From: Clostridia bacterium
Lineage (GTDB): Bacteria > Bacillota > Clostridia > Christensenellales > Christensenellaceae
Length of the DNA stretch: 64,000 bases
NCBI GenBank assembly: GCA_017439085.1
Contig: JAFRTU010000013.1
Coordinates: 28,397-92,396, forward strand
Direction: 5' to 3'
The translations under genes were made by a program, and so were the position numbers. Positions 8,698 to 17,367 of the stretch are shown here, one piece after another. The stretch's first letter is position 1; every line of letters begins with the position of its first letter. The notes beneath the pieces are model-generated. The model was given only the letters and a program-made list of their open reading frames with translations. It was not told the origin of the DNA and made no database searches.

Positions 8698-10251
8698 ATG
8701 AATATTGAACTGAAGGGGAGGATAGACTCCAACAATGCCGCTGAGACCGAAAAGGAGATACTGGAAAAACTTGGTGACAAGGCAGGAGAGCCTGTTGTCT
8801 TTGACATGCAGGATCTTGATTATATATCCAGTGCCGGCCTCAGAGTCCTTCTTAGAGTCAGGAAGGACCATCCGGACATGACCATCATAAACACGAACCC
8901 CGTAGTATATGAAGTCCTCGATACAACAGGCTTCACATCCATGATGAATGTGGAGAAAGCCTACAGGGTCGTGACAGTGGAAGGCTGTGAAGAGATAGGA
9001 AGAGGCGCAAACGGTACCATCTACAGGATAGACCAGGATAACGTCGTAAAGGTCTATAACAACGCAGATGCTCTTGAAGATATAAAACACGAGAGAGAGG
9101 TTGCCAGACTGGCTCTTATACTCGGTATTCCGACGGCGATCTCATACGATGTGGTGAGGATAGGAGACAGCTATGGATCGGTATTCGAACTGCTTAACGC
9201 AAGGTCCTTCTCCAGCATAATCGCAAAAGAACCGGAGAAGATGGACTGGTGCGTAAAGGAATACGTGAAATTGCTGAAGATGATACATGGGACTCTCGTC
9301 CCGGAAGGAAAACTCCCGGATATCAAGGAAACGGTGATCTCATGGGCAGATTTCCTTAAGGATTACATCCCGGAAGGACCCTGGAAAAAGCTCAGAAAGA
9401 TGATAGAAGAAGTGCCTCATGATGACCACATGATCCATGGAGACTATCATACTAAGAACGTGGAACTGCAGAACGATGAGGTGCTCCTGATAGATATGGA
9501 TACACTGGCTGTCGGCCATCCGATATTCGAACTTGCCAGTATGTACAATGCGTTCGTGGGCTATTCGGAACTCGCTCACGAGAACATGCTGTCATTCCAG
9601 GGATTCAGCTATGAGACGGCAGGGATATTCTGGAAGAAGGTACTCGCAGAGTATCTCGGAACATCATGCGAAAGAAAGATAAAGGAAGTCGAAGACAAGG
9701 CTTCCATAATCGGCTATACGAGGATGATCCGCAGATCAATACGCAGGAACGGTCTGAACACGGAACAGGGCCGTAAGGAGATCTCATACTGGACGGAAAA
9801 GCTTCTTAAACTCATAGATTCTGTGGACACTCTCATTTTCAGTGTGAACGAGCTGGAGATAGAGGCCCAGGTCGAGAATCTAAATGAAGTGCAGCAGTTC
9901 GTAGAAGAAAGACTGGGAAATATAGACTGTCCCCCGAAGCCCATGATGCAGATAATGCTTGCTGTGGAAGAGATCTTCGTGAACATTGCACACTATGCTT
10001 ATGCTCCTTCGAGGGGCAATGCTACCGTCAGGGTGGAGGTGACCGAGGAGCCTGTAGAGGTATCCATAACCTTCATAGACAATGGCGTCCCATATGATCC
10101 TTTAAAGAAGGAAGATCCGGATATCTCGATTCCTGCTTCGGAAAGGGCCATAGGAGGACTGGGAATATTCCTTACAAAACAGCTCATGGATGATGTCATC
10201 TATGAATACAGGGACGGACACAACATACTGACGCTTAAGAAGAATATCTGA
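8698..10251 (+). CDS. STAS - APH-like kinase - RsbW-like HATPase three-domain protein
   Basis: 517 residues. Residues 1-92 are a STAS domain with acceptor loop DYISSAGLRVLL. Residues about 98-375 are an aminoglycoside-phosphotransferase/choline-kinase-like fold that appears active: glycine loop GRGANGTIYRID (about 99), lysine in VVKVY, catalytic HGDYHTKN (about 247-254) and LLIDMDTLAVGHP (about 262). I recall an APH-like family numbered TIGR02172 with this look. Residues about 385-517 are a GHKL ATPase: AVEEIFVNIAHYAY (about 422), DNGVPYDP (about 461), GGLGIFL (about 487). A kinase for STAS, a STAS substrate and a third kinase are thus in one chain. The APH substrate is unknown. Confidence 0.9.
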   Translation: MNIELKGRIDSNNAAETEKEILEKLGDKAGEPVVFDMQDLDYISSAGLRVLLRVRKDHPDMTIINTNPVVYEVLDTTGFTSMMNVEKAYRVVTVEGCEEIGRGANGTIYRIDQDNVVKVYNNADALEDIKHEREVARLALILGIPTAISYDVVRIGDSYGSVFELLNARSFSSIIAKEPEKMDWCVKEYVKLLKMIHGTLVPEGKLPDIKETVISWADFLKDYIPEGPWKKLRKMIEEVPHDDHMIHGDYHTKNVELQNDEVLLIDMDTLAVGHPIFELASMYNAFVGYSELAHENMLSFQGFSYETAGIFWKKVLAEYLGTSCERKIKEVEDKASIIGYTRMIRRSIRRNGLNTEQGRKEISYWTEKLLKLIDSVDTLIFSVNELEIEAQVENLNEVQQFVEERLGNIDCPPKPMMQIMLAVEEIFVNIAHYAYAPSRGNATVRVEVTEEPVEVSITFIDNGVPYDPLKKEDPDISIPASERAIGGLGIFLTKQLMDDVIYEYRDGHNILTLKKNI

Positions 10252-10262
10252 GGATCTGAGAC

Positions 10263-11150
10263 ATGGAGTTTTTGCCTTCGCAGTGCGATCTGCACATGCA
10301 TACCACCGTATCGGACGGAACTGATGGCCCGCTTGAGATCATGTCTCTCGTAAAGGAGAAGGGGATCGGTATGTTTTCGGTTACCGATCATGATGCAGTG
10401 AAGGGCTGCGGCATTATTGCGGAGTCCATAACGGGGAACGATCCCACATTCATCACCGGAGTCGAGTTCTCCTGCAAGGACGATTTAGGGAACTATCACA
10501 TCCTCGGTTACGGGTATGACATAAAGGCTGAGGAGATACAGTCTCTGGTACAGAAGGCCCACTTGATCAGGATGAACAAGGTAAAGATGAGGCTTGAAAG
10601 ACTGAAGGACCAGTTCGGCATATCATTCCCTGAAGAAGAGTTGGAGGCTCTTTTCGCCATGGATAATCCCGGAAAGCCTCACATAGGGAACCTGATGGTG
10701 AAATATAACATAACCAGGACAAAGGAAGAGGCAATAAAGAACTTCCTGAACAGGATCAGGATAAGGAACGAGATAATAGGACCTGAAGAGGCCATATGTT
10801 CAATAAAGGCTTCCGGGGGTATACCGGTACTTGCCCATCCGTCCTATGGAAACGGAGACCAGCTCATTATGGGAGATGAGATGGACGAAAGGCTAAGACA
10901 TCTGACAGCCATGGGTCTCATGGGAGTGGAGGCATTCTACTCCGGTTTCACGGGAAGGCTCAGAAATGAGATGCTGTCATTCGCCGAGAAGTATTCCCTT
11001 TTTGTTTCTGCGGGAAGTGACTATCACGGAAGCAATAAGCTCGTTGAACTTGGTGACAACGGAACAGAAGGCTGTCCGGAAACACCGGAAAGCTTCAGGA
11101 GATTCATAAAAGAAGTCTCGGAAAGGCCGGGAGCATATAACTTCAGGTGA
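10263..11150 (+). CDS. PHP-domain phosphoesterase
   Basis: 295 residues of the stand-alone PHP class, as in RNase AM / 3',5'-nucleoside bisphosphatase (YciV). Metal ligands are visible: CDLHMHTTVSDG (residues 8-19), TDHDAVKG (41-48), a Glu in ITGVEFS, VLAHPSYG and AGSDYHGSNK. The family hydrolyses phosphate esters such as pAp or the 5' ends of short RNAs; the substrate here is not determinable. It starts 11 bases after the fusion kinase gene and is last in the signalling operon, closed by a shared terminator. Confidence 0.87.
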   Translation: MEFLPSQCDLHMHTTVSDGTDGPLEIMSLVKEKGIGMFSVTDHDAVKGCGIIAESITGNDPTFITGVEFSCKDDLGNYHILGYGYDIKAEEIQSLVQKAHLIRMNKVKMRLERLKDQFGISFPEEELEALFAMDNPGKPHIGNLMVKYNITRTKEEAIKNFLNRIRIRNEIIGPEEAICSIKASGGIPVLAHPSYGNGDQLIMGDEMDERLRHLTAMGLMGVEAFYSGFTGRLRNEMLSFAEKYSLFVSAGSDYHGSNKLVELGDNGTEGCPETPESFRRFIKEVSERPGAYNFR

Positions 11151-11167
11151 AATGATAAAAGCGGGAA

Positions 11168-11200
11168 AAAGACACGGCATGGAAGCCGTGTCTTTCCTTT
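11168..11200. terminator. Bidirectional terminator between convergent genes
   Basis: AAAGACACGGC/GCCGTGTCTTT stem (11168-11178 with 11185-11195), A-run before and T-run after, serving the PHP gene and the opposing serine hydrolase gene. Confidence 0.88.
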
Positions 11201-11210
11201 TTATATTGTC

Positions 11211-12128
11211 TTATCTGTTTGCACGAAGTTCCGGATAGATCGTATCCCACATAACATCCAGCACTTCCTGTTGGCGTCCTTCGTCGGAGTTTATGCAGAT
11301 GATCGCGTTGAGATCTCTAAGGACCACTCCGAACTTGGCACGGTAACCGTCAGCTCTGAAGGAACCATGCTGTCCCCTCCAGAAGCAATAGCAGTATCCG
11401 CAGTGATTGTCAGCATATGGATCGTAATGGGCATTATCTATCTTGAAGGTGGTGGAGAGTTCTATCCAGTCCCTGTCCAGGATCTGCTTTCCATTGATCC
11501 TGCCATAGTTGTAGTACATTTCAATGAAACGGAACAACTCACTGACGCTGATATGAAGACCGCTGGCACCGAAGGAATAGCCTTCAGGATCGGTATCCCA
11601 GTGAGGTCTTGCCATTCCGAGAGGCGTGAAGAGTCTAGGCATCAGGTAGTCCACGAGATCGCATCCTGCTTTCTTCTGCACCATTACGGCAGCGAGATAT
11701 GTGGCGGCATTGTTGTACCAGAAATATGTTCCAGGTACTTTGGTGAAGGGGCGGCTTAAAGTGTAGGATATATAGTCATCAAGGCCTCCTTCTCTCATCC
11801 TCGGCGTAAGATGGTCGGTATCCTGTCCCGGAGCCATGCAGAGAAGATCCTTCAGCCTGCATTCGAGAAGGTTATCGTTAACCTCTGCCGGAAGTCTGTC
11901 CGGAAAGTGATCGACGACTCTGTCTTCCAGGCTGATAAGTCCCTCCTGGATCGCAAAGCCGACTGCCGCAGAAGTGAAACTTTTGGAAACGGAGAACTGG
12001 TTGCGTCTTACCTCGGGAATGAACTGATGATGTGCCAGGAACTGTCCGTCCTGCCAGACTATCACTCCCTCCACATTATATGCTCCCTTTTTCACAGCCT
12101 CTACGAAGGGCTCGATGGAAAAATTCAT
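11211..12128 (-). CDS. Class C beta-lactamase-fold serine hydrolase
   Basis: 305 residues. The SxxK motif is FSVSKSF (Ser46, Lys49) and the YxN motif is WYNNAATYL. The third KTG-type motif is replaced by DGYRAKFG. No signal peptide is seen, so it is probably a cytoplasmic esterase or peptidase of the EstB group rather than an antibiotic-destroying enzyme (inference). GGGAGG lies upstream of the ATG. It stands alone, convergent with the signalling operon and divergent from the PAP2 gene. A second, longer member of the family lies at 34666-36111. Confidence 0.88.
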   Translation of the reverse strand: MNFSIEPFVEAVKKGAYNVEGVIVWQDGQFLAHHQFIPEVRRNQFSVSKSFTSAAVGFAIQEGLISLEDRVVDHFPDRLPAEVNDNLLECRLKDLLCMAPGQDTDHLTPRMREGGLDDYISYTLSRPFTKVPGTYFWYNNAATYLAAVMVQKKAGCDLVDYLMPRLFTPLGMARPHWDTDPEGYSFGASGLHISVSELFRFIEMYYNYGRINGKQILDRDWIELSTTFKIDNAHYDPYADNHCGYCYCFWRGQHGSFRADGYRAKFGVVLRDLNAIICINSDEGRQQEVLDVMWDTIYPELRANR

Positions 12129-12230
12129 AATACAACCTCCCCAAAAACTTAATATAATATAATTGTAGGTTGAAAGGCTTCTTTTTTAAAGGAGTTAATA
12201 AATACAAAGAAAACAGCAGGGGAAACGGTA

Positions 12231-12953
12231 ATGAAGAAGTTTATTGAAAAGGTGAAGAGCATACCGAAATGGGGATGGTACTTCGGCTTTTTTTATTTCG
12301 GGCTGCAGTACGGCATGTACAGACTGGGAGACTTACTGAGCAGAGCACTTGGGACGATAGACAACGCATTTGCACCGAAGATCTCTGCAATCGATGACAG
12401 GATCCCTCTCATCGCGGCATTCTCGGTCATCTATCTCTTTTCATATATTTTCTGGATCTGCGGGCCCATAGCGGTATCACTGACCAGGAGGAAGAACTTC
12501 ATAAACTACATAATAGGACTGTCAGCGGCTTACATCATAGGATTCCTGTTCTTCGTGTTCATGCCCACATACATGGACAGAGTTGCGGAAGGACTCATGG
12601 ACGTTTCCGAGAGGGGCGGGATCTTCAACTGGTTTCTGAAGGTCATCTATGGAGCAGATGGAAGCGAGAAGGGTTTCAACCTTTTCCCGTCATACCACTG
12701 TCTCATAAGCCTCTATTGCTATCTTGGGGTAAGAAAACAGCCTGAGATATCGAAGGGATTCAGGGCTTATTCCCTCATAATGACCATACTGATCTGCATG
12801 TCCACGGTGTTCACGAAACAGCACTATTTCATAGACATACCGGGAGGACTTCTGATATCGATACTCTGCTATATGGTGGTGAACAGACTGGATCCGGGAG
12901 AGAAGATCGTCAGGAAGAAGGAAATCAGGGAACTTCAGGAAGAGACCGAATGA
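12231..12953 (+). CDS. PAP2-superfamily membrane phosphatase
   Basis: 240 residues, about six membrane helices. The phosphatase motifs are the C-terminal pair only: PSYHCLISL (about 155-163) and TKQHYFIDIPGG (about 195-206), the histidine motifs of the PAP2_3 group that includes inositol-phosphotransferase-like proteins. Activity on a lipid phosphate is expected; the lipid is unknown. An esterase follows 27 bases on and is probably co-transcribed. Confidence 0.85.
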   Translation: MKKFIEKVKSIPKWGWYFGFFYFGLQYGMYRLGDLLSRALGTIDNAFAPKISAIDDRIPLIAAFSVIYLFSYIFWICGPIAVSLTRRKNFINYIIGLSAAYIIGFLFFVFMPTYMDRVAEGLMDVSERGGIFNWFLKVIYGADGSEKGFNLFPSYHCLISLYCYLGVRKQPEISKGFRAYSLIMTILICMSTVFTKQHYFIDIPGGLLISILCYMVVNRLDPGEKIVRKKEIRELQEETE

Positions 12954-12980
12954 TACATCATAATCAATGGAGGAAAGATC

Positions 12981-13793
12981 ATGGCAAGTTTTGAAGTCAA
13001 TTTTACGAGCTATACATTGAAAAGGGATGTCGAGATCACAGTAGTAATTCCCAGCATGACCATTCTCGAGGTCTTCGAGGATGATGCAGAAAAGAAACAA
13101 TCTTCACATATAAGGGGGGAAAAATATCCTGTGCTGTATCTGCTGCACGGATATGCAAACAACAGGAGATCCTGGCTCAACTATACCAGCGTGATGAGAT
13201 ACGCCGAGGAGAGGAGGATTGCTCTTGTAACGCTGTCAGCCGAGAACAGTTCATATTCCAAGATAGGACAGAACGATTTCAAGAGCTTCGTAGCCCATGA
13301 GCTTCCGGAGTTCGTCTCCAGCATGTTCCCGATCTCCGAAAGACCGGAGGATACGTATATAGCAGGTCTCTCCATGGGAGGAAGCGGCACAGTGGTAACA
13401 GCGTTCACTGACCCGGAAAGGTTCTGTGCCATGGGAGTGCTATCCCCGGGCCTCAGGGTAATAACGGAGAGGATACTCCAGAGACCTGTGGAAGAGGGGG
13501 AGGATGTCGAGTATCTACTTGATGAATACGATCCGTTCAGGCTTGCCGCAAAGGTTGCTAAAGAGGGGAAAAAGTTCCCGAAGATATATCTTGCATGTGG
13601 CTGTAAGGACAAGAACTACCCTATAGACGTCAGATTCCGTGAGTATCTTAAGGAGCTCGGAGCAGATGTGACATGGGACGAAGCCCCCGAGTATGCTCAC
13701 GAGTGGCCGTTCTGGGATATGGAGATAAAGAAGTTCCTGGATTTCATTCCGAGGACAGACTATTACGCCGGACTTGAGAAGACCGGTGTCTGA
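12981..13793 (+). CDS. Alpha/beta-hydrolase esterase (esterase D / tributyrin esterase type)
   Basis: 270 residues. An N-terminal beta-rich part is followed by LYLLHGYANNRRSW (oxyanion region), the nucleophile elbow GLSMGGSG (Ser131) and a catalytic His in YAHEWPFWD. This layout matches the esterase D/EstA family acting on acetyl esters or short acyl chains; carbohydrate deacetylation is possible given the GH125 gene nearby. No signal peptide. GGAGG lies upstream. A strong hairpin follows the gene. Confidence 0.88.
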   Translation: MASFEVNFTSYTLKRDVEITVVIPSMTILEVFEDDAEKKQSSHIRGEKYPVLYLLHGYANNRRSWLNYTSVMRYAEERRIALVTLSAENSSYSKIGQNDFKSFVAHELPEFVSSMFPISERPEDTYIAGLSMGGSGTVVTAFTDPERFCAMGVLSPGLRVITERILQRPVEEGEDVEYLLDEYDPFRLAAKVAKEGKKFPKIYLACGCKDKNYPIDVRFREYLKELGADVTWDEAPEYAHEWPFWDMEIKKFLDFIPRTDYYAGLEKTGV

Positions 13794-13803
13794 TCATGTA
13801 TAA

Positions 13804-13828
13804 AAGGCCTCCTTCTAAAGGAGGCCTT
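13804..13828. terminator. Hairpin after the esterase gene
   Basis: Perfect 11-bp stem AAGGCCTCCTT/AAGGAGGCCTT with loop CTA. On the + strand no T-run follows (ACCATAT); on the - strand TTTTATA follows. It may be an intrinsic terminator working poorly forward or an RNA-stabilising hairpin. Confidence 0.55.
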
Positions 13829-13863
13829 ACCATATGTTGTGATATGAAGAGAGGAAGGTTTAT

Positions 13864-14784
13864 ATGGGGATAATCTCGATCATTTTTCCGGTGCTGATGA
13901 TGATGGCACTGGGAAAGATACTGGGGATGAGGGGAATACTGGATGATCATACCGTGGACAGCCTGAAGAAGCTGATCGCGGATATCATGCTTCCGGTGAC
14001 ACTCTTTGATGCCATACTTCAGACAGTGTTCGACGGGCGGAGCCTGCTAATGATATTGGCCGTGTTCATACTGTTCACACTGATGCTGTTCACTGCAAGA
14101 GCATTGAGGAGGCACTTCGGTGAGTTCTCGGGGATAGCTCCTTATCTTTGTGTCAGTATTGAGGGAGGGATGATGGGATACGCTCTCTATACCTCTATAT
14201 ATGGGAGCGGAGAGCTCGGGAACTACCTCAAGATAGATCTCGGGAACATATTCTTTGCCTTTACCGTGTTCCTGTTCATGATAAAGACCGATATGTCGGG
14301 ATCAAGGGATCTGAAGAAGATATTCAGGGGATTTATCACTTCTCCGATAGTGATAGCAGTTGCTCTGGGATTCATACTGTCCATTACGGGAGTCGGACAG
14401 CTTCTTATATCATCAGGCTTGTATCAGTTCTATTCTTCCGTGGTAGGCATGGTGACTGCACCCATGAGTGCGCTGGTACTTCTGACAGTGGGGTACGGGC
14501 TTGAGTTCTCAAGGGAGATAATGGGACAGGTGATCAAGGTATCTGCACTGAGGCTTCTGCTGTACATGCTGGCACTTGGAGCCATGTTCATCGTCTTCAG
14601 AGAAGACCTTGAAGATGCACATCTCAGATATGCGCTCATACTGGCGTTCTTCATGCCGGGACAATTCATAACTCCCGTCTATGTGGATGAACAGAGACAG
14701 CTGAAATTCGTTTCAACACAGCTGTCATTCTATTCACTGATATCGATAGCAGCCTTCATAGTCATAAGCATAATGGCTGCATAA
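13864..14784 (+). CDS. AEC-family carrier (auxin efflux carrier type)
   Basis: 306 residues with about ten hydrophobic helices in two repeats, starting MGIISIIFPVLMMMALGKIL as typical AEC proteins do. Bacterial members include malate or malonate permeases. The second repeat starts near residue 165. Substrate is unknown. GAGAGGAAGG precedes the ATG. Only 10 bases separate it from the GH125 gene, so an anion or sugar-acid substrate linked to mannoside use is possible but unproven. Confidence 0.85.
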   Translation: MGIISIIFPVLMMMALGKILGMRGILDDHTVDSLKKLIADIMLPVTLFDAILQTVFDGRSLLMILAVFILFTLMLFTARALRRHFGEFSGIAPYLCVSIEGGMMGYALYTSIYGSGELGNYLKIDLGNIFFAFTVFLFMIKTDMSGSRDLKKIFRGFITSPIVIAVALGFILSITGVGQLLISSGLYQFYSSVVGMVTAPMSALVLLTVGYGLEFSREIMGQVIKVSALRLLLYMLALGAMFIVFREDLEDAHLRYALILAFFMPGQFITPVYVDEQRQLKFVSTQLSFYSLISIAAFIVISIMAA

Positions 14785-14794
14785 GGAGAAACAA

Positions 14795-16084
14795 ATGGAA
14801 AAGATACCGCAGATACTTCTTGATAAGGCTGAAGAACTGGAACAGTACTATGCCAGAGTTTTCCCCGGGCTCGCACCTCTTGCCGGAAGATGTTTCCTGA
14901 ACACCGTGGAGACCACTGTAAAGAAGACGGAGAGAGGATATTTCGTCATTACGGGGGATATTCCCGCCATGTGGCTAAGGGACAGCTCCGCCCAGGTATC
15001 GCCATACATCAGGTATGCCGTAGAAGATATGGAGCTGAGAGAGATGCTCGAGGGGATAATAGAAAAACAGGCAGAACTCGTGATACGGGATCCGTATGCC
15101 AATGCATTCATGGAATCGGATGAGGACGTTTCAATATGGGTGACAGACAGCACCGAGATGAGAAAAGGCGTGTGGGAGCGGAAATATGAGGTCGACTCCT
15201 TATGCGCTCCCGTCTATCTTGCCTGGAAGTACTGGAAAGAGACGGGAAGAGAAGACATATTCAATGACAAGTGGAAGGCTATGGCCCTTGAGATACTAAG
15301 AGTGTTCAGAATGGAACAGCATCATGAAAAGTCGGAGTACTCGTTTGAAAGGTTCGGCTTTCCCGAGACAGACACGCTTCCTTGCAAAGGCAGAGGAAAC
15401 CCTGTGGGATATACGGGAATGGTCTGGTCAGGTTTCAGACCTTCCGATGACAGGTGTATATACGGATATCTCATACCTTCGAACATGATGGCGACCGTGG
15501 CTATGAGCAGGCTGGAAGAGATACTGGAAAAAGTGTATCGTGACAGCAGGACGGCACGTGAAGCAAAAACTCTGGCGGATGAGATAGAAGAGGGGATCAG
15601 AAGATTCGGTATAGTCGAAGACCCGGACTTCGGTAAGGTCTTTGCCTATGAGACGGACGGGCTCGGGAACTATGTCATGATGGATGATGCCAATTCTCCG
15701 AGCCTCCTTTCGGTGCCGTATATAGGTTACAGGAGCCCTGATGACGAACTCTATGTGAATACCAGGAAGCTTATACTCTCCGAAAAGAATCCGTTCTTCT
15801 ATACGGGGAAATATGCAAAAGGCATGGGAAGTCCGCATACCAAAAAGGGATACGTCTGGCATATAGGTCTCATAATGCAGGCCATGACGTCAAATGACAG
15901 GGATGAGATACGGGAGATGCTCTCCATGATCGCAGCAACACATGCGGGAACGAACTACATGCATGAATCCTTTGATCCGGATGATCCTTCGAACTTTTCA
16001 AGGGAATGGTTTGCATGGGCAAATACGTTCTTTGCCGAGCTCCTTACCGAGCTGAAAGAAAGAAGAATCCTTGAGGAGCCCTGA
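14795..16084 (+). CDS. GH125 exo-alpha-1,6-mannosidase
   Basis: 429 residues, the normal length of GH125 (former DUF1237). An (alpha/alpha)6 barrel with family signatures: GDIPAMWLRDSSAQVSPY near residue 55, GFRPSDDRCIYGYLIPSNM near 215, and MHESFDPDDPSNFSREWFAW near 390. Characterised members remove non-reducing alpha-1,6-linked mannose from N-glycans. No signal peptide, so substrate must be imported. AAGGAG precedes the ATG. It is grouped with the AEC carrier and the acylphosphatase; host or yeast mannan use in the gut is an inference. Confidence 0.93.
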   Translation: MEKIPQILLDKAEELEQYYARVFPGLAPLAGRCFLNTVETTVKKTERGYFVITGDIPAMWLRDSSAQVSPYIRYAVEDMELREMLEGIIEKQAELVIRDPYANAFMESDEDVSIWVTDSTEMRKGVWERKYEVDSLCAPVYLAWKYWKETGREDIFNDKWKAMALEILRVFRMEQHHEKSEYSFERFGFPETDTLPCKGRGNPVGYTGMVWSGFRPSDDRCIYGYLIPSNMMATVAMSRLEEILEKVYRDSRTAREAKTLADEIEEGIRRFGIVEDPDFGKVFAYETDGLGNYVMMDDANSPSLLSVPYIGYRSPDDELYVNTRKLILSEKNPFFYTGKYAKGMGSPHTKKGYVWHIGLIMQAMTSNDRDEIREMLSMIAATHAGTNYMHESFDPDDPSNFSREWFAWANTFFAELLTELKERRILEEP

Positions 16085-16093
16085 AGAGAAGGA

Positions 16094-16369
16094 ATGAAAG
16101 AGATGGTAAGATACAGATACGTGATGACGGGTGACGTGCAGGGAGTAGGTCTGAGATATAGGGCGTCCCATGCCGCCTATGCACTGAGGCTCACGGGATG
16201 GGTCAGGAATGAGTTCGATGACAGCGTGACTGTTGAGATACAGGGGAGCGAGGAGGAGATAGGAAAGTTCCTGGAGTTTATCGGAAACGGCAGTTATGTA
16301 AGGATCAAGGACATACGGAAGGAAAAGATACCGCCGGTTCCGGAGGAATCGGGTTTTCATGTGCGATAA
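16094..16369 (+). CDS. Acylphosphatase
   Basis: 91 residues. The active-site loop GDVQGVGLRYRASHAA carries the catalytic Arg, and TGWVRNEFDDSVTVEIQG carries the catalytic Asn (WVRN). It hydrolyses acyl phosphates such as acetyl phosphate or 1,3-bisphosphoglycerate. The ATG at 16103 is better spaced from AAGGA (16089-16093) and may be the real start, giving 88 residues. It is 9 bases after the GH125 gene and the last gene of that group. Confidence 0.92.
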   Translation: MKEMVRYRYVMTGDVQGVGLRYRASHAAYALRLTGWVRNEFDDSVTVEIQGSEEEIGKFLEFIGNGSYVRIKDIRKEKIPPVPEESGFHVR

Positions 16370-16378
16370 ACTGACGTG

Positions 16379-16406
16379 TTGTATGGCCCTTAATAGACCC
16401 ATACAA
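16379..16406. repeat. Inverted repeat overlapping the trxB promoter
   Basis: TTGTATGG (16379-16386) and CCATACAA (16399-16406) flank 12 bases and span the proposed -35 box of trxB. It could be an operator or a weak terminator of the acylphosphatase message; there is no clean T-run. Confidence 0.4.
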
Positions 16407-16422
16407 TATATTGTGTTACAAT
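16394..16422 (+). promoter_or_regulatory. Probable promoter of trxB-glmM-glmS
   Basis: TAGACC (16394-16399), 17 bases, then TG-T-TACAAT, an extended -10 (16414-16422). The -35 matches consensus at four of six positions. A second possible -10, TATACT, lies at 16426-16431. Confidence 0.5.
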
Positions 16423-16449
16423 AGTTATACTATACGCGAGGTTATTCAT

Positions 16450-17364
16450 ATGTTTGATGTACTGATATTAGGCGGAGGCCCGGCCGGGCTCACCGCTGCC
16501 ATATATGCTCAGAGAGCAGGTCTTGATTCTGCAGTATTGGAGAAGAATGCTGCGGGCGGACAGATAACGACGACCCATCTGCTCGAGAACTATCCCGGGT
16601 TTCCCGAAGGCATCTCCGGGTATGATTTTTCCATGGATCTTCTGAAACAGGCAGAGAGGTTTGGAGTATCTTTCATACAGGAGGAGGCCGTGAAAGTCTC
16701 TCTTGAAGGAGAAGTAAAATCCGTAGTGACCGACAGGAACACCTATGAAGCAAGAACGGTCATCATAGCCTGCGGGGTGAGCCCAAGAGAACTCGGAATA
16801 AAGGGAGAAGAAGAATTCAGAGGGATGGGAGTATCCTATTGTGCGACATGCGACGGGGCTTTCTTCAGAGGCTTACCGGTAGCTGTGGTCGGCGGAGGGG
16901 ATACTGCTCTTGAGGATGCTCTGTACCTTTCGGATATGGCTTCGGAAGTATATCTGATCCACAGGAGAAACGAATTCAGAGCACAGAGCTATCTTGTGGA
17001 GAAGGCAAGGGAGAAGGAGAACATCCATTTTGTCCTTAACTGTGTTCCTGTTGAGATCGCAGGAGGCTTCGATCTGGAGAAGATCGCGGTGGAGGATAAG
17101 GAAACACACGAGATCAGAGCGCTTGACGTTGCAGGGGTTTTCATAGCGGCAGGACAGATACCTCACACCGAGATCTTCAAAGACTCCGTTGAGACCGATA
17201 AGGCAGGTTATATCATTGCCGGAGAGTCTACTGAGACGAATATCCCAGGAGTCTATGCTGCGGGAGACGTGAGAGTAAAGACGCTTCGGCAGGTAGTGAC
17301 TGCAGTCGCAGACGGTGCCGTTGCAGGAACCAACGCATACAACTACATAAAAGGAATCAGATAA
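16450..17364 (+). CDS. trxB: Thioredoxin-disulfide reductase
   Basis: 304 residues from the ATG at 16450; an upstream in-frame ATG lies inside the promoter. FAD-binding LGGGPAGLTAAIYAQRAG is at the N-terminus, the redox centre is Cys131-Ala-Thr-Cys134, followed by the NADPH-binding VVGGGDTALEDALYLS and the C-terminal GVYAAGDVR motif. It passes electrons from NADPH to thioredoxin. No thioredoxin gene is adjacent. It is 3 bases before glmM and appears to lead that operon. Confidence 0.96.
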   Translation: MFDVLILGGGPAGLTAAIYAQRAGLDSAVLEKNAAGGQITTTHLLENYPGFPEGISGYDFSMDLLKQAERFGVSFIQEEAVKVSLEGEVKSVVTDRNTYEARTVIIACGVSPRELGIKGEEEFRGMGVSYCATCDGAFFRGLPVAVVGGGDTALEDALYLSDMASEVYLIHRRNEFRAQSYLVEKAREKENIHFVLNCVPVEIAGGFDLEKIAVEDKETHEIRALDVAGVFIAAGQIPHTEIFKDSVETDKAGYIIAGESTETNIPGVYAAGDVRVKTLRQVVTAVADGAVAGTNAYNYIKGIR

Positions 17365-17367
17365 GTA

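Noticed and set aside
8176..9090. 304-codon - strand frame
   Set aside because: Antisense to the PP2C and STAS domains, with no support of its own.
11211..12128. Antibiotic-resistance beta-lactamase
   Set aside because: SxxK and YxN are present but no export signal and no KTG; it fits the esterase/peptidase relatives better.
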